Made by a program: the position numbers and the translations under genes. A DNA stretch of 64,000 nt from the NCBI GenBank assembly GCA_035561075.1, contig DATMYF010000180.1:62001-126000 (forward strand), in the 5' to 3' direction. Shown piece by piece: positions 48,662 through 57,120 of this stretch. This stretch comes from JAMCRM01 sp035561075. Its GTDB lineage: Bacteria > Acidobacteriota > Terriglobia > Bryobacterales > Bryobacteraceae. The notes under the pieces are model-generated. The model was given only the letters and a program-made list of their open reading frames with translations. It was not told the DNA's origin and ran no database searches. Within the stretch, counting starts at the first letter, position 1. The number at the start of each line of letters is the position of its first letter.

Positions 48662-50788
48662 TCACAGTAATTCGGGATGGTACGGCTCGAGCGAGAGCCG
48701 GCGGTTGCCGATGGTGGCACCCACCGCCCGATCGGCTTCCACGGACCGGATCACTCCGTTCTCAATCTGCAGAATAAACCCGCAGATAGATGTAAACGTG
48801 GCCTCCGGACGCCCATCGCCGTCAATATCGATACTCTTGCCTTTCCCCCCAGCTGAAGTTCGGCCGACATAAAGGCTGCCGTTTACTCGTCCGAGCACGC
48901 TCGAAAAACCCTGTGCCGTCTGGCGGAAGCTCACGCGGACTGCTTCGGCGGGAGGGTCGCCGGTTACGCGCGGGTAGATGAAGGTGATGTTAGACCGGGA
49001 ACGCACCGGCCGGAGCCAGCCGTAACTGCTCCGCAGCGGGTCTTCATCGGCAGCGATGCCCGGGTTTGACGCCAGCGAGATAAAGTTCTGCTCGTCGGTG
49101 CCGTCGGGATAGCGGACCGAAGCGATGTAGCCGCCGACGCGGGAGCGGAGCGGGCCGCCATCGTGCTCGAGCATGGGGAACGTGACAGCGTATTGAATGC
49201 GCGCAGCGCTTTCGAGTGTGGCCAGGATGCCGTCTGGAGTAATCACGAAATGGTGGCGGAATGTGGGTCCCTGCTTGCCCGGCAGGGGCGCGTATTCGAC
49301 GGCGCAGCGGACCAGCAGGGGATGCACGAAGGACGCCTCAAAGCGGCCCTGGTAGCGACCTGGGATATCGGCGAGCCGGACCCAGCGGCCGCCCTCCATC
49401 CAAGTGGGGCCGAAACTGGCGCCCCCGCCGGAAGCGCGGTCGCGGGCGCCATCGGAGGGTCCCAGGCGCGAGTCCCACTCGGGACGGCTGAAGCGCACCG
49501 CTCCCAGCGCCATCCAATCGGCGCCGGAGGTGGCGGCTACGTCGCCACGCAGGTTGATCACCATCTGCATGCCCCCGGCATTGACAAACACACTGGCAAA
49601 ACGCGGGTCGGCCACGGCGGCGTAGCCGCCAATCTCGGTGGGCGAGGGAGTTTCCGGGAACTCATGGCGGCGCACCAGATAAGACTCCGCCAGGTGACAC
49701 ATCACAGCTCCGTAACAGTTGCCGTAATTGCCGATCGGCTCCATGCCTGCGCGGTGGCCAGGGTCGAAGCGATGATTGGACGCGTAGAAGGAACCCGCCC
49801 AGGGAGACTCGTCGCGCTGCCACCGGGCGATGCTGCGAAATGACAGCATGGCCGCCCGGCGATACTGCCCGGCGGACCAGGCATTGCCGCGGGCATGTTC
49901 CCGTTCCGCCATCATCTCGAAACCCAGTTGATGGAGCGCGTCGTTAACCACGTGGTCGCAGGTGCGGCCGTTCGGCGGACACTGGCCGGAGGGGTCCTGC
50001 AGCAGTAGCGAAGCGGCGGTGCCACGCTCCACGGCACGGCGCATCTCCGCGCCGGACTTGCCGTCGAAACCGGCCTCCACGAGCGCCAACAGGTTGACAC
50101 GCCCGACGGCCTCGACGGCGTGGGATTCGGGGTCGGTCGAGTGGTCCTGGTAGAGATTCAGGCAGTCGTTGACAATCCGCTCGCGCTGGTCCTCCAGCCA
50201 GTGGCGTTCAATGAAGTCGCGCGCCCGGTCGCGGTGCGCGAGACCAGCCGTGGAGCGCAGCCATTCGCCCCTCATCGCGCACGTGCGCCGGTGGTCCAAT
50301 TGCAGGTGTTCCCCGTCGATGATGGAGAGCAGCGGGACGCACAGCCGCTGGCGCCACACGGATGCCCTCGCCTCACCGGCACGCGGGGCGAGCAGGGAAA
50401 GAGCGCCGGCCAGCGGCGCCAGGAAGAACTCCCCAAGGCGGTCCGGAATGGCGTCCGCGCCTCCCGCAACGCAAGCCGTGGCGTGTTCCATCGCCTGCAT
50501 CGCCGGCTGGAGCAGGTCTTCGGCACGGCCACGGCTCACAAGCGTCGCCGCGGCGAATGCGAAATAGGCGGTGGAGTACCGGTGCTCGCGGCCCAGAATG
50601 GGATCTATGATCGCCCCACACGCATCCTGCATGCCGGCGGTGAACCGGCAGACCCGCTCGACGGTCTCCAGATACGCGGATGGTTCGATGCCCGACGGCT
50701 GCCACGGCCGTGCGGTCAGATGCCACTTCACCCCGGGGAAAGCGGCCGTCTCGGCGGCTCCACTCCCAACGTCGGCCGATGTCCTCAA
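48662..50788 (-). CDS. Toroid/lyase-like protein of unknown function
   Basis: 708 residues. The first 420 are helix-rich with paired aromatic and basic motifs (for example ERIVNDCLNLYQDHSTDPESHAVEAVGRVNLLAL, PPNGRTCDHVVNDALHQLGFEMM, GNYGNCYGAVMCHLAESYL), like an (alpha/alpha)6 toroid. The rest is beta-sandwich (DIPGRYQGRFEASFVHPLLVRCAVEYAPL; SIDIDGDGRPEATFTSICGFIL). This is the architecture of heparinase II/III-like or alginate-lyase-like enzymes. There is no signal peptide. It overlaps the upstream membrane gene by 4 bp. Confidence 0.75.
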   Translation of the reverse strand: MRTSADVGSGAAETAAFPGVKWHLTARPWQPSGIEPSAYLETVERVCRFTAGMQDACGAIIDPILGREHRYSTAYFAFAAATLVSRGRAEDLLQPAMQAMEHATACVAGGADAIPDRLGEFFLAPLAGALSLLAPRAGEARASVWRQRLCVPLLSIIDGEHLQLDHRRTCAMRGEWLRSTAGLAHRDRARDFIERHWLEDQRERIVNDCLNLYQDHSTDPESHAVEAVGRVNLLALVEAGFDGKSGAEMRRAVERGTAASLLLQDPSGQCPPNGRTCDHVVNDALHQLGFEMMAEREHARGNAWSAGQYRRAAMLSFRSIARWQRDESPWAGSFYASNHRFDPGHRAGMEPIGNYGNCYGAVMCHLAESYLVRRHEFPETPSPTEIGGYAAVADPRFASVFVNAGGMQMVINLRGDVAATSGADWMALGAVRFSRPEWDSRLGPSDGARDRASGGGASFGPTWMEGGRWVRLADIPGRYQGRFEASFVHPLLVRCAVEYAPLPGKQGPTFRHHFVITPDGILATLESAARIQYAVTFPMLEHDGGPLRSRVGGYIASVRYPDGTDEQNFISLASNPGIAADEDPLRSSYGWLRPVRSRSNITFIYPRVTGDPPAEAVRVSFRQTAQGFSSVLGRVNGSLYVGRTSAGGKGKSIDIDGDGRPEATFTSICGFILQIENGVIRSVEADRAVGATIGNRRLSLEPYHPELL

Positions 50789-51177
50789 GTTCGCGCCAGG
50801 TGGGTGTGCGCGAACAGTTCTTCGGTCTCACGGTTCAGCAGCGCCCACAGCCCGTAGACCCCAATCGCGGTGCCGACGGGAATATTCAACAGATGAATCG
50901 CTGAGAGAATGATGGCCAGAATGCGCGCCCACGGCCGGAACGACAACAGTCCTATCCCTACGATCAGCCCCGGCACCGAAAGGATCAGCACAAACATAAA
51001 CAGCAAGCCGCCTAAGCCGCCCAGCAGCGGAACGGCTACGCGCGCGCCCTCGTCGCCGCTGGCCCCGGCCAGACCCGCGAGTCCCCCGAAAATGCCCAAC
51101 AACGCAACGGCGCCGACGATCCCGAGAGCGCCGAGCACGATATGGATGATCCCCAGGACCTTGACATGTGTCGCCAT
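50785..51177 (-). CDS. Small four-helix membrane protein
   Basis: 130 residues with hydrophobic segments at about 7-30, 49-66, 70-80 and 88-110 (KVLGIIHIVLGALGIVGAVALLGIFGG; GLGGLLFMFVLILSVPGLIVGIGLL; ILAIILSAIHLLNIPVGTAIGVYGLWALL). The ending ALLNRETEELF is common in DUF4064-type small membrane proteins. Coupled to the toroid-like gene by a 4-bp overlap. Confidence 0.8.
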   Translation of the reverse strand: MATHVKVLGIIHIVLGALGIVGAVALLGIFGGLAGLAGASGDEGARVAVPLLGGLGGLLFMFVLILSVPGLIVGIGLLSFRPWARILAIILSAIHLLNIPVGTAIGVYGLWALLNRETEELFAHTHLART

Positions 51178-51245
51178 CGACTCCTCCCGCTTGAAACGAT
51201 CAGTATAGCTTTAAAGCCCTTTCCACGAGGGAGTGCTGTGGGAGA

Positions 51246-52871
51246 ATGAAAACCATGATGCGCGTGCGCATGCCCCAGACAGGCCCGGCTCTTTCTCCTA
51301 AAGACGAGCCGGCCGGCGGCTCGCTGTCAAAGGCCGTATTCCTCCACCTGGACGGCAAACGCCAGGAGGCCCTCAAGGAATTGCGCGATGCCGCTGCCCG
51401 CGGGGAGCGACAGCCGCAGCTATTCTCCGCCGCCGCCCACATCGAGTACGAACTCGGCGCTTTTGAAGAGGCCGTCGAGAGCTATCGCCGCCTGCTCGAA
51501 CTGGAGCCCGAGCACCGCACCGGCCACTTCAATCGCGCGGTCTGCCTGGGCAGGCTGGGCCGCTGGGCGGAAGCGGCGGAAGGCTTCGAAGCCGCACTCC
51601 GGCTGGATCCCTCCCGCGACGAGGCGCACCTCGGCCTGGGCACCTGCCTGATACACCTTGAACGCGCCGATGACGCCGTCAGAGTCTTCAACAGCTACCT
51701 CATTCGCTTCCCCGACGACGAGGAGGCTCTCTTCGGCAAGGCCGTCGCCATGCAGATCGCGTGCCGCTTCGACGAAGCCGCGGAGATGTACCAGAAAATT
51801 CTCGTAAACAATCCGCGCTCGGAGCAGTGCCTCACCAACCTCGTCGCCATGCACCTCGCCCGGCAGGACTACGCGAAGCTGCGCGATTGCGCCCAAAAGC
51901 TGCGGTCGCTTTCCATCGATAGCCAGACCGCCCTCGAGGCCCTCGCCACCGCTGCCTTCGCGGAGAAGGATTTCGCTGCCGCCGCAGCCTACGCGAAACG
52001 CCTCACCGAGCTCTTTCCGGACCAATTTGAAAACTGGTTCAACCTGGGCGTAGCATGCCAGAAACTGGAGCGCTACGGTGAGGCCGTGGACGCCCACACC
52101 CACGCCGTCACCCTGAAGCCCGACTCCCCGCAGGCGCTGCTCGATCTTGGCGTGGCGCACCAGAAGATGGGTTCCCTCGGGGCCGCGCGCGCCGCCTTCG
52201 AGCGGGCACTGGAACTTGCCCCCAACCTGGCCGGCGCCATGTGGAACCTGGCGTTGGTTCTTGAGCAACTGGGCGAGCGCGCAAAGGCCGAGGAACTCTA
52301 CGGGCAACTCCCCGAAGACAAACCGGAAAGCGAGGATGCCATCTTCCGCCTGGGCTATCTGCGGCTGTTGCGCGGCGATTTCACCGGCAGCGCCAAGGCC
52401 TTCGCCGCGTGCCTTCAGAAACGGCCGGGCTGGCAGGAAGCGCAGCTCAACGCGGCCATCGCCAACTGGCGGGCGTCCAACATTCCGGCCGCCCACGAAT
52501 TCTTCGAAAAGGTGCTTGCCGCCAACCCGAACTCCCCCGACGCCCTGCGCGGCCTGGCAGCCCTGGCCCTTGAGGAGCAGGAATGGCCCCGCGCCTTCGA
52601 CCTGCACCGCCGCCTCCTCGATATCGGTGAGCGCGGCGCCGAACTGTACTACAACATCGGGCTCATCTGCCAGAAACGCAACCAGGCTTCCGAGTCGGTC
52701 CTGTATTACCAGGAGGCGCTCAAGCAGAACCCCGGATTCGCCGAAGCCCTGCTCAACCTCGGCCATGCCATGCGCTCCCTTGGCAAAGAGGAGGAAGCCC
52801 GCGCATGCTGGCAGCGCGCCATCGCCGTGCGCCCCGAACTCGCGGCCAGCTACTTCGAACCCGGCTCGTGA
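51246..52871 (+). CDS. TPR-repeat protein
   Basis: 541 residues almost entirely made of TPR units of about 34 residues (GAFEEAVESYRRLLELEPEHRTGHFNRAVCLGRLGRWAEAAEGFEAALRLDPS...). No signal or membrane segment; probably a cytosolic scaffold. The first ATG (51246) has only a weak GGGAGA upstream; a later ATG is at 51270 in frame. The anSME-like gene follows 34 bp downstream. Confidence 0.9.
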   Translation: MKTMMRVRMPQTGPALSPKDEPAGGSLSKAVFLHLDGKRQEALKELRDAAARGERQPQLFSAAAHIEYELGAFEEAVESYRRLLELEPEHRTGHFNRAVCLGRLGRWAEAAEGFEAALRLDPSRDEAHLGLGTCLIHLERADDAVRVFNSYLIRFPDDEEALFGKAVAMQIACRFDEAAEMYQKILVNNPRSEQCLTNLVAMHLARQDYAKLRDCAQKLRSLSIDSQTALEALATAAFAEKDFAAAAAYAKRLTELFPDQFENWFNLGVACQKLERYGEAVDAHTHAVTLKPDSPQALLDLGVAHQKMGSLGAARAAFERALELAPNLAGAMWNLALVLEQLGERAKAEELYGQLPEDKPESEDAIFRLGYLRLLRGDFTGSAKAFAACLQKRPGWQEAQLNAAIANWRASNIPAAHEFFEKVLAANPNSPDALRGLAALALEEQEWPRAFDLHRRLLDIGERGAELYYNIGLICQKRNQASESVLYYQEALKQNPGFAEALLNLGHAMRSLGKEEEARACWQRAIAVRPELAASYFEPGS

Positions 52872-52892
52872 AGCCGCGCCGCCACCCGGTGA

Positions 52893-52898
52893 TACACT
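52893..52898 (+). promoter_or_regulatory. -10-like TACACT before the anSME-type gene
   Basis: TACACT lies exactly 6 nt before the ATG at 52905, with no Shine-Dalgarno. The geometry equals that at 5258 and 54093. Confidence 0.3.
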
Positions 52899-52904
52899 TG
52901 CTCT

Positions 52905-54095
52905 ATGGGAACCGGGTATGCCCTGCCAATTCTGGAGGGGGGGCTGGGCACTACACCGCGCATCAGTTCACTCCTGATTAAGCCGGCATCCGCCGTCTGC
53001 AATCTGGATTGCGCCTACTGCTTCTATCTCGATCGCGAAGCGGATCCCTACAAGTCCATGCCCGCCCGCCGCATGTCGCTCGATACGCTCGAGCGCATGG
53101 TGGACACCTTCCTCTTCTATTCCTACCCCAACAGCGTTTTCGCCTTCCAGGGAGGCGAGCCGACCCTCGCCGGGCTGCCCTTCTTCCAAACACTCGTCGA
53201 TTTTCAACAACAGCGCGGGCGCAACGGCCAGGCTGTCTCGAATGCCTTGCAGACCAACGGCATGTTCCTGGACGATGCCTGGTGCGAGTTCTTCAAGGGC
53301 TACAACTGGCTGGTGGGCATCTCCATGGATGGGCCCGAGGACGTCCACAATCTCTATCGCGTCAACAAGGCCGGCAAACCCACTTGGGCGCGCGTCATGG
53401 AGAGCATCCGGACCATGCAGAAGTACAAGGTAGAGTTCAACGTGCTCTGCGTGCTCAGCCAGTCGAACGTCGGGAAGCCGCGCGAGATCTACCGTTTCTT
53501 CCGCTCCATCGGGATCGAGCACATGCAGTTCATCCCGCTCTCCGATTTCGACGCCGCCGGCCAGCCCTACCCGTTCACCATCACACCCGAACAGTACGGG
53601 CGCTTCATGTGCGAGGTCTTCGACCTCTGGTGGCCGGAGCGGCGCAAAGTGCGCGTCCGCTACTTCGACAACGTTGCCGAAGCGCTCGCCGGCCAGAAGC
53701 CCGGCAACTGTACCCTGCACGAGACCTGCGATAGCTACGCCGTGGTGGAGTACAACGGCGACGTCTACCCGTGCGATTTCTTCGTCTCCTCGGAATGGAA
53801 GCTCGGCAACCTCAACCTGGACTCCTGGCCGGAGATCGCACGCCGCCAGAAACGCTATCAGTTTGCGGCCAAGAAGACCCTGGCACACCCGACGTGCCAG
53901 GCGTGCGAGTGGCAGTCCATCTGCAAAGGCGGCTGCCCCAAACACCGGCACGATCCGCGGCGCACATTCGAGGACCTGGATTACTTCTGCCAGTCGTACA
54001 AAATGATGTTCGCCAAAGCCGTGGAGCCCCTGAAGAAGGACGTGGCGCGAATCTGCGGGCATCGCATCGAAACCCCGCCGGTCTCCCGCGCATAA
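52905..54095 (+). CDS. Radical SAM/SPASM enzyme, anaerobic sulfatase-maturase type
   Basis: 396 residues. The radical-SAM cluster is CNLDCAYC (Cys32, Cys36, Cys39); SPASM Cys motifs include CTLHETCDSY, YPCDFF and CQACEWQSICKGGCPKHRHD near the C-terminus. FQGGEPTLAGLPFF and ISMDGPEDVHNLYR are the anSME pattern. Such enzymes oxidise a Cys or Ser of sulfatases to formylglycine. No sulfatase gene is in the window. Confidence 0.9.
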   Translation: MGTGYALPILEGGLGTTPRISSLLIKPASAVCNLDCAYCFYLDREADPYKSMPARRMSLDTLERMVDTFLFYSYPNSVFAFQGGEPTLAGLPFFQTLVDFQQQRGRNGQAVSNALQTNGMFLDDAWCEFFKGYNWLVGISMDGPEDVHNLYRVNKAGKPTWARVMESIRTMQKYKVEFNVLCVLSQSNVGKPREIYRFFRSIGIEHMQFIPLSDFDAAGQPYPFTITPEQYGRFMCEVFDLWWPERRKVRVRYFDNVAEALAGQKPGNCTLHETCDSYAVVEYNGDVYPCDFFVSSEWKLGNLNLDSWPEIARRQKRYQFAAKKTLAHPTCQACEWQSICKGGCPKHRHDPRRTFEDLDYFCQSYKMMFAKAVEPLKKDVARICGHRIETPPVSRA

Positions 54096-54104
54096 CATAG
54101 ATAT

Positions 54105-54941
54105 ATGTGGCGCCTGGTCCTGCTGCTTCTCCCTACTCTGCTGCCTGCCCAGGATGCGCGCGAAATCGTCCGCCGTGCCGTTGAAACCGCTGAAGTGCAC
54201 GATAAGCTGGCGCTCAACTACACCTTCGTCGAGCGCCAGGATATCAAGCAACTCGAGTCCAACGGACGCACCAAGAAGCATGAGATCCGCACCTTCGACG
54301 TCACTATGGTGGAGGGCAGCCCCCACCGCCGCCTGATCGCCCGCGCCGATAAGCCGCTCTCTCCCGAAGAGGACCGCCAGGAGCGAGACAAAGAGCGTCT
54401 CGGCATCGAGCAGCGCCGCCGCGAGACTCCAGAGCAGCGCTCGAAGCGCATCGCCGAATGGGAGAAGAAGCGCAACCGGCAGCGCGAGTTCATGAAGGAA
54501 ATCCCCAACGCCTTCAACTTTCAGATCGTGCGGGAGGAGCAAATCGACGGCCGCACCGTGTACGTCATCCAGGCGGAGCCGCGCCCGGGATACGATCCTC
54601 CGTCGATGGCCGCCGGCTTCCTGCGCAAGATGCGGGCCACCCTCTGGATCGACAAGCAGGATTTCGGCTGGGCGCGCCTTGAAGCCGAGGCCTTCGATAA
54701 CGTATCCGTTGGCCTCTTTCTCGCTCGCATCCACAAAGGCACTCGCATTCTGCTGGAGCAGACCCGCATCAACGACGAGATCTGGCTGCCCCGCCGAATG
54801 AACATCGCGGCCAGCCTGCGGGTTGCATTGGTGAAGTGGGTCGGCGGCGAATGGCATTACGATTACCGGGACTACCGCAAGTTCCAGGCAAGCTCCCGTG
54901 TAGCCGGATATGAGCCCGGTGAAGCCGGCGGCCCGCGGTAG
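54105..54941 (+). CDS. Periplasmic protein of unknown function, LolA-like fold guess
   Basis: 278 residues with signal peptide 1-16 (MWRLVLLLLPTLLPAQ). A very charged helix is at about 85-125 (RQERDKERLGIEQRRRETPEQRSKRIAEWEKKRNRQ). After it are beta strands (GRTVYVIQAEPRPGYDPPS, MRATLWIDKQDFGWARLEAEAFDNVSVGLFLARI) like the outer-membrane lipoprotein-sorting fold. I cannot name it. It starts 9 bp after the anSME stop, but with its own possible -10 (TAACAT). Confidence 0.7.
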   Translation: MWRLVLLLLPTLLPAQDAREIVRRAVETAEVHDKLALNYTFVERQDIKQLESNGRTKKHEIRTFDVTMVEGSPHRRLIARADKPLSPEEDRQERDKERLGIEQRRRETPEQRSKRIAEWEKKRNRQREFMKEIPNAFNFQIVREEQIDGRTVYVIQAEPRPGYDPPSMAAGFLRKMRATLWIDKQDFGWARLEAEAFDNVSVGLFLARIHKGTRILLEQTRINDEIWLPRRMNIAASLRVALVKWVGGEWHYDYRDYRKFQASSRVAGYEPGEAGGPR

Positions 54942-54957
54942 TAATCTAAATAGACGC

Positions 54958-57114
54958 ATGACGACCGCCTCGCCATCCGCGGAAGCCAAAGTCGCGCCGC
55001 TTGAAGCCGCGCCCGATCTTCACAATCCGCGGCTTTACATCAATCGCGAACTGAGCCTGCTCAGTTTTCAGCGCCGTGTGCTGGAAGAGGCCGAGGACGA
55101 AACCAACCCCCTGCTCGAACGCGCTAAGTTCCTCTCCATCGTGGGGTCGAACCTCGACGAGTTCTTCATGGTGCGGGTAGCCGGCCTCACCGCGCAGGTG
55201 GATGCCGGCATTCCGGAAGTGGGCGCGGACCGCATGAGCCCCGGCGCGCAACTGGTCGCCATTCGGCGTGAGGTGAAGCGCCTAATGGCCGACGCGCACC
55301 GCTGCCTGCGCTCCGACCTGCTGCCCGCGCTTGAAAAGGCCGGCATCGAGATCCTCGAATACTCCGACCTGAACCCGCGCCAGATCAATGCCTGCGACCG
55401 CTACTTCGCCCAGACGATTTTCCCGGTGCTCACACCCCTGGCCTTCGATCCCGGGCGGCCCTTCCCCCATATCTCGAACCTGAGCCTCAATCTCGCCGTG
55501 CTCATCTGTGACTCCCGAGGCGTCGAGCACTTCGCCCGCATCAAGGTGCCCGACACATTGCCGCAGCTTGTCCCTGTAACGCGGCCCCGCAAAAAAGCGG
55601 GCAAACGCATCGCCGGCAAGGAAGGTTTCGTGTGGATCGAGCAGGTGATCGCCGCCAACCTGGCCGCGCTCTTCCCCGGAATGCAGGTTCTTGAGGCGCA
55701 CCCCTTCCACGTCACACGCGACGCCGACATCGCCATCAAGGAACTGGAGGCCGAGGATCTTCTCGAAACCATCGAGGAGGGCGTGCGGCAGCGTCGCTTC
55801 GGCAGCGTCGTGCGGCTCAAGGTGAACCAGCAGATGCCCGCCCACATCCTGCGGATCCTCATCAATAACCTGGAGGTGGATTCGAACCAGGTGTACCGCG
55901 TGAAGGGCCTGCTGGGACTCAGCCGCCTGATGACGCTGCACCAGATCGAACGGCCGGACCTCAAGTTCAAGCCCTTCGTCCCGGCGGTACCCCCATCGCT
56001 GGCCCACGCCGGCGACGACGAGGACATCTTCACTGTCGTGCGCCGCGGCGATGTCCTGCTGCACCACCCATTCGACTCCTTCCAGCCCGTGGTGGACTTC
56101 CTGCGCAAAGCCGCGCGCGACCCCGACGTGCTGGCCATCAAGATCGTGCTCTACCGCGTGGGCCGCAACTCGCCGGTGGTCGAGACACTGCTGGAGGCGA
56201 TCGAGAACGGTAAGCAGGTCGCCGTCCTGATGGAGTTGAAGGCGCGCTTCGACGAGGAGAGCAACATCGAGTGGGCCAAGGCGCTGGAAGGTGCGGGAGT
56301 GCACGTCGTCTACGGCCTTGTCGGCCTGAAAATTCACTGTAAGGTAGCCATGGTGGTGCGGCGCGAGAGCGACACCATCAGGCGCTACATCCACATGGCC
56401 ACCGGCAATTACAACGCCGTCACCGCGCACCTCTACACTGACATGGGGATGCTGACCGTGCGGGAGGACATAGGCTCCGACGCCACGGACTTATTCAACT
56501 ACCTGACCGGGTACTCCGCCAAGCGCGACTATCAGAAACTGCTGGTGGCTCCCGTCAACATGCGGGAGCGTTTTGAGGCCAAGATCGAGCGCGAGATCCG
56601 GCACCAACTGGCCGGCAAGCGCGGGCACCTCATCTTCAAGATGAATTCGCTGGTGGATCCGCAGGTGATCCGTATGCTCTACCGCGCTTCACAAGCCGGG
56701 GTAAAAGTGGACCTGCTGGTGCGCGGCATCTGCTGCCTGCGGCCTGGCATCGCCGGGGTAAGCGACAACATCCAGGTGACCAGCATCGTGGGCCGGTTCC
56801 TCGAACACACCCGCGTCTACTACTTGCGCAACGGAGGGCAAGAAGAGGTTTACCTGGGCAGCGCTGACCTCATGCCCCGCAACATTAACCGCCGCGTGGA
56901 GGCCCTCTTCCCCGTGGAGGACGAAACCCTGCTGCGGCGCATCAAAGACGAAATCCTCGAAACTTATCTCGCCGATAATGTCAAGGCGCGGCGCATGGCT
57001 TCGGACGGCACCTACAAGCGCCTCAAAGCAGGTGATTCGAAAAAGGCCGTAGACGCGCAAGCGGCGCTCCTCCCGAAGGAAGAGCGCCGCGCGCGCAAAG
57101 GAAACGGGAAGTAG
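54958..57114 (+). CDS. ppk1: Polyphosphate kinase 1
   Basis: 718 residues from ATG 54958. The first in-frame ATG (54910) is inside the preceding gene. LYINRELSLLSFQRRVLEEA and SNLDEFFMVRVAGL open the N domain. The C-terminal domains have LKIHCKVAMVVRRE (His460) and IHMATGNYNAVTAHLYTDMG (His479), the two conserved histidines of Ppk1. It makes polyphosphate from ATP. It ends 6 bp before the convergent TonB-receptor stop. Confidence 0.96.
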   Translation: MTTASPSAEAKVAPLEAAPDLHNPRLYINRELSLLSFQRRVLEEAEDETNPLLERAKFLSIVGSNLDEFFMVRVAGLTAQVDAGIPEVGADRMSPGAQLVAIRREVKRLMADAHRCLRSDLLPALEKAGIEILEYSDLNPRQINACDRYFAQTIFPVLTPLAFDPGRPFPHISNLSLNLAVLICDSRGVEHFARIKVPDTLPQLVPVTRPRKKAGKRIAGKEGFVWIEQVIAANLAALFPGMQVLEAHPFHVTRDADIAIKELEAEDLLETIEEGVRQRRFGSVVRLKVNQQMPAHILRILINNLEVDSNQVYRVKGLLGLSRLMTLHQIERPDLKFKPFVPAVPPSLAHAGDDEDIFTVVRRGDVLLHHPFDSFQPVVDFLRKAARDPDVLAIKIVLYRVGRNSPVVETLLEAIENGKQVAVLMELKARFDEESNIEWAKALEGAGVHVVYGLVGLKIHCKVAMVVRRESDTIRRYIHMATGNYNAVTAHLYTDMGMLTVREDIGSDATDLFNYLTGYSAKRDYQKLLVAPVNMRERFEAKIEREIRHQLAGKRGHLIFKMNSLVDPQVIRMLYRASQAGVKVDLLVRGICCLRPGIAGVSDNIQVTSIVGRFLEHTRVYYLRNGGQEEVYLGSADLMPRNINRRVEALFPVEDETLLRRIKDEILETYLADNVKARRMASDGTYKRLKAGDSKKAVDAQAALLPKEERRARKGNGK

Positions 57115-57120
57115 GCGTTT

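Noticed and set aside
57061..57090. 9-bp perfect hairpin at the end of ppk1
   Set aside because: It is inside coding sequence, and the T-run is about 27 nt away, so it is not a terminator.
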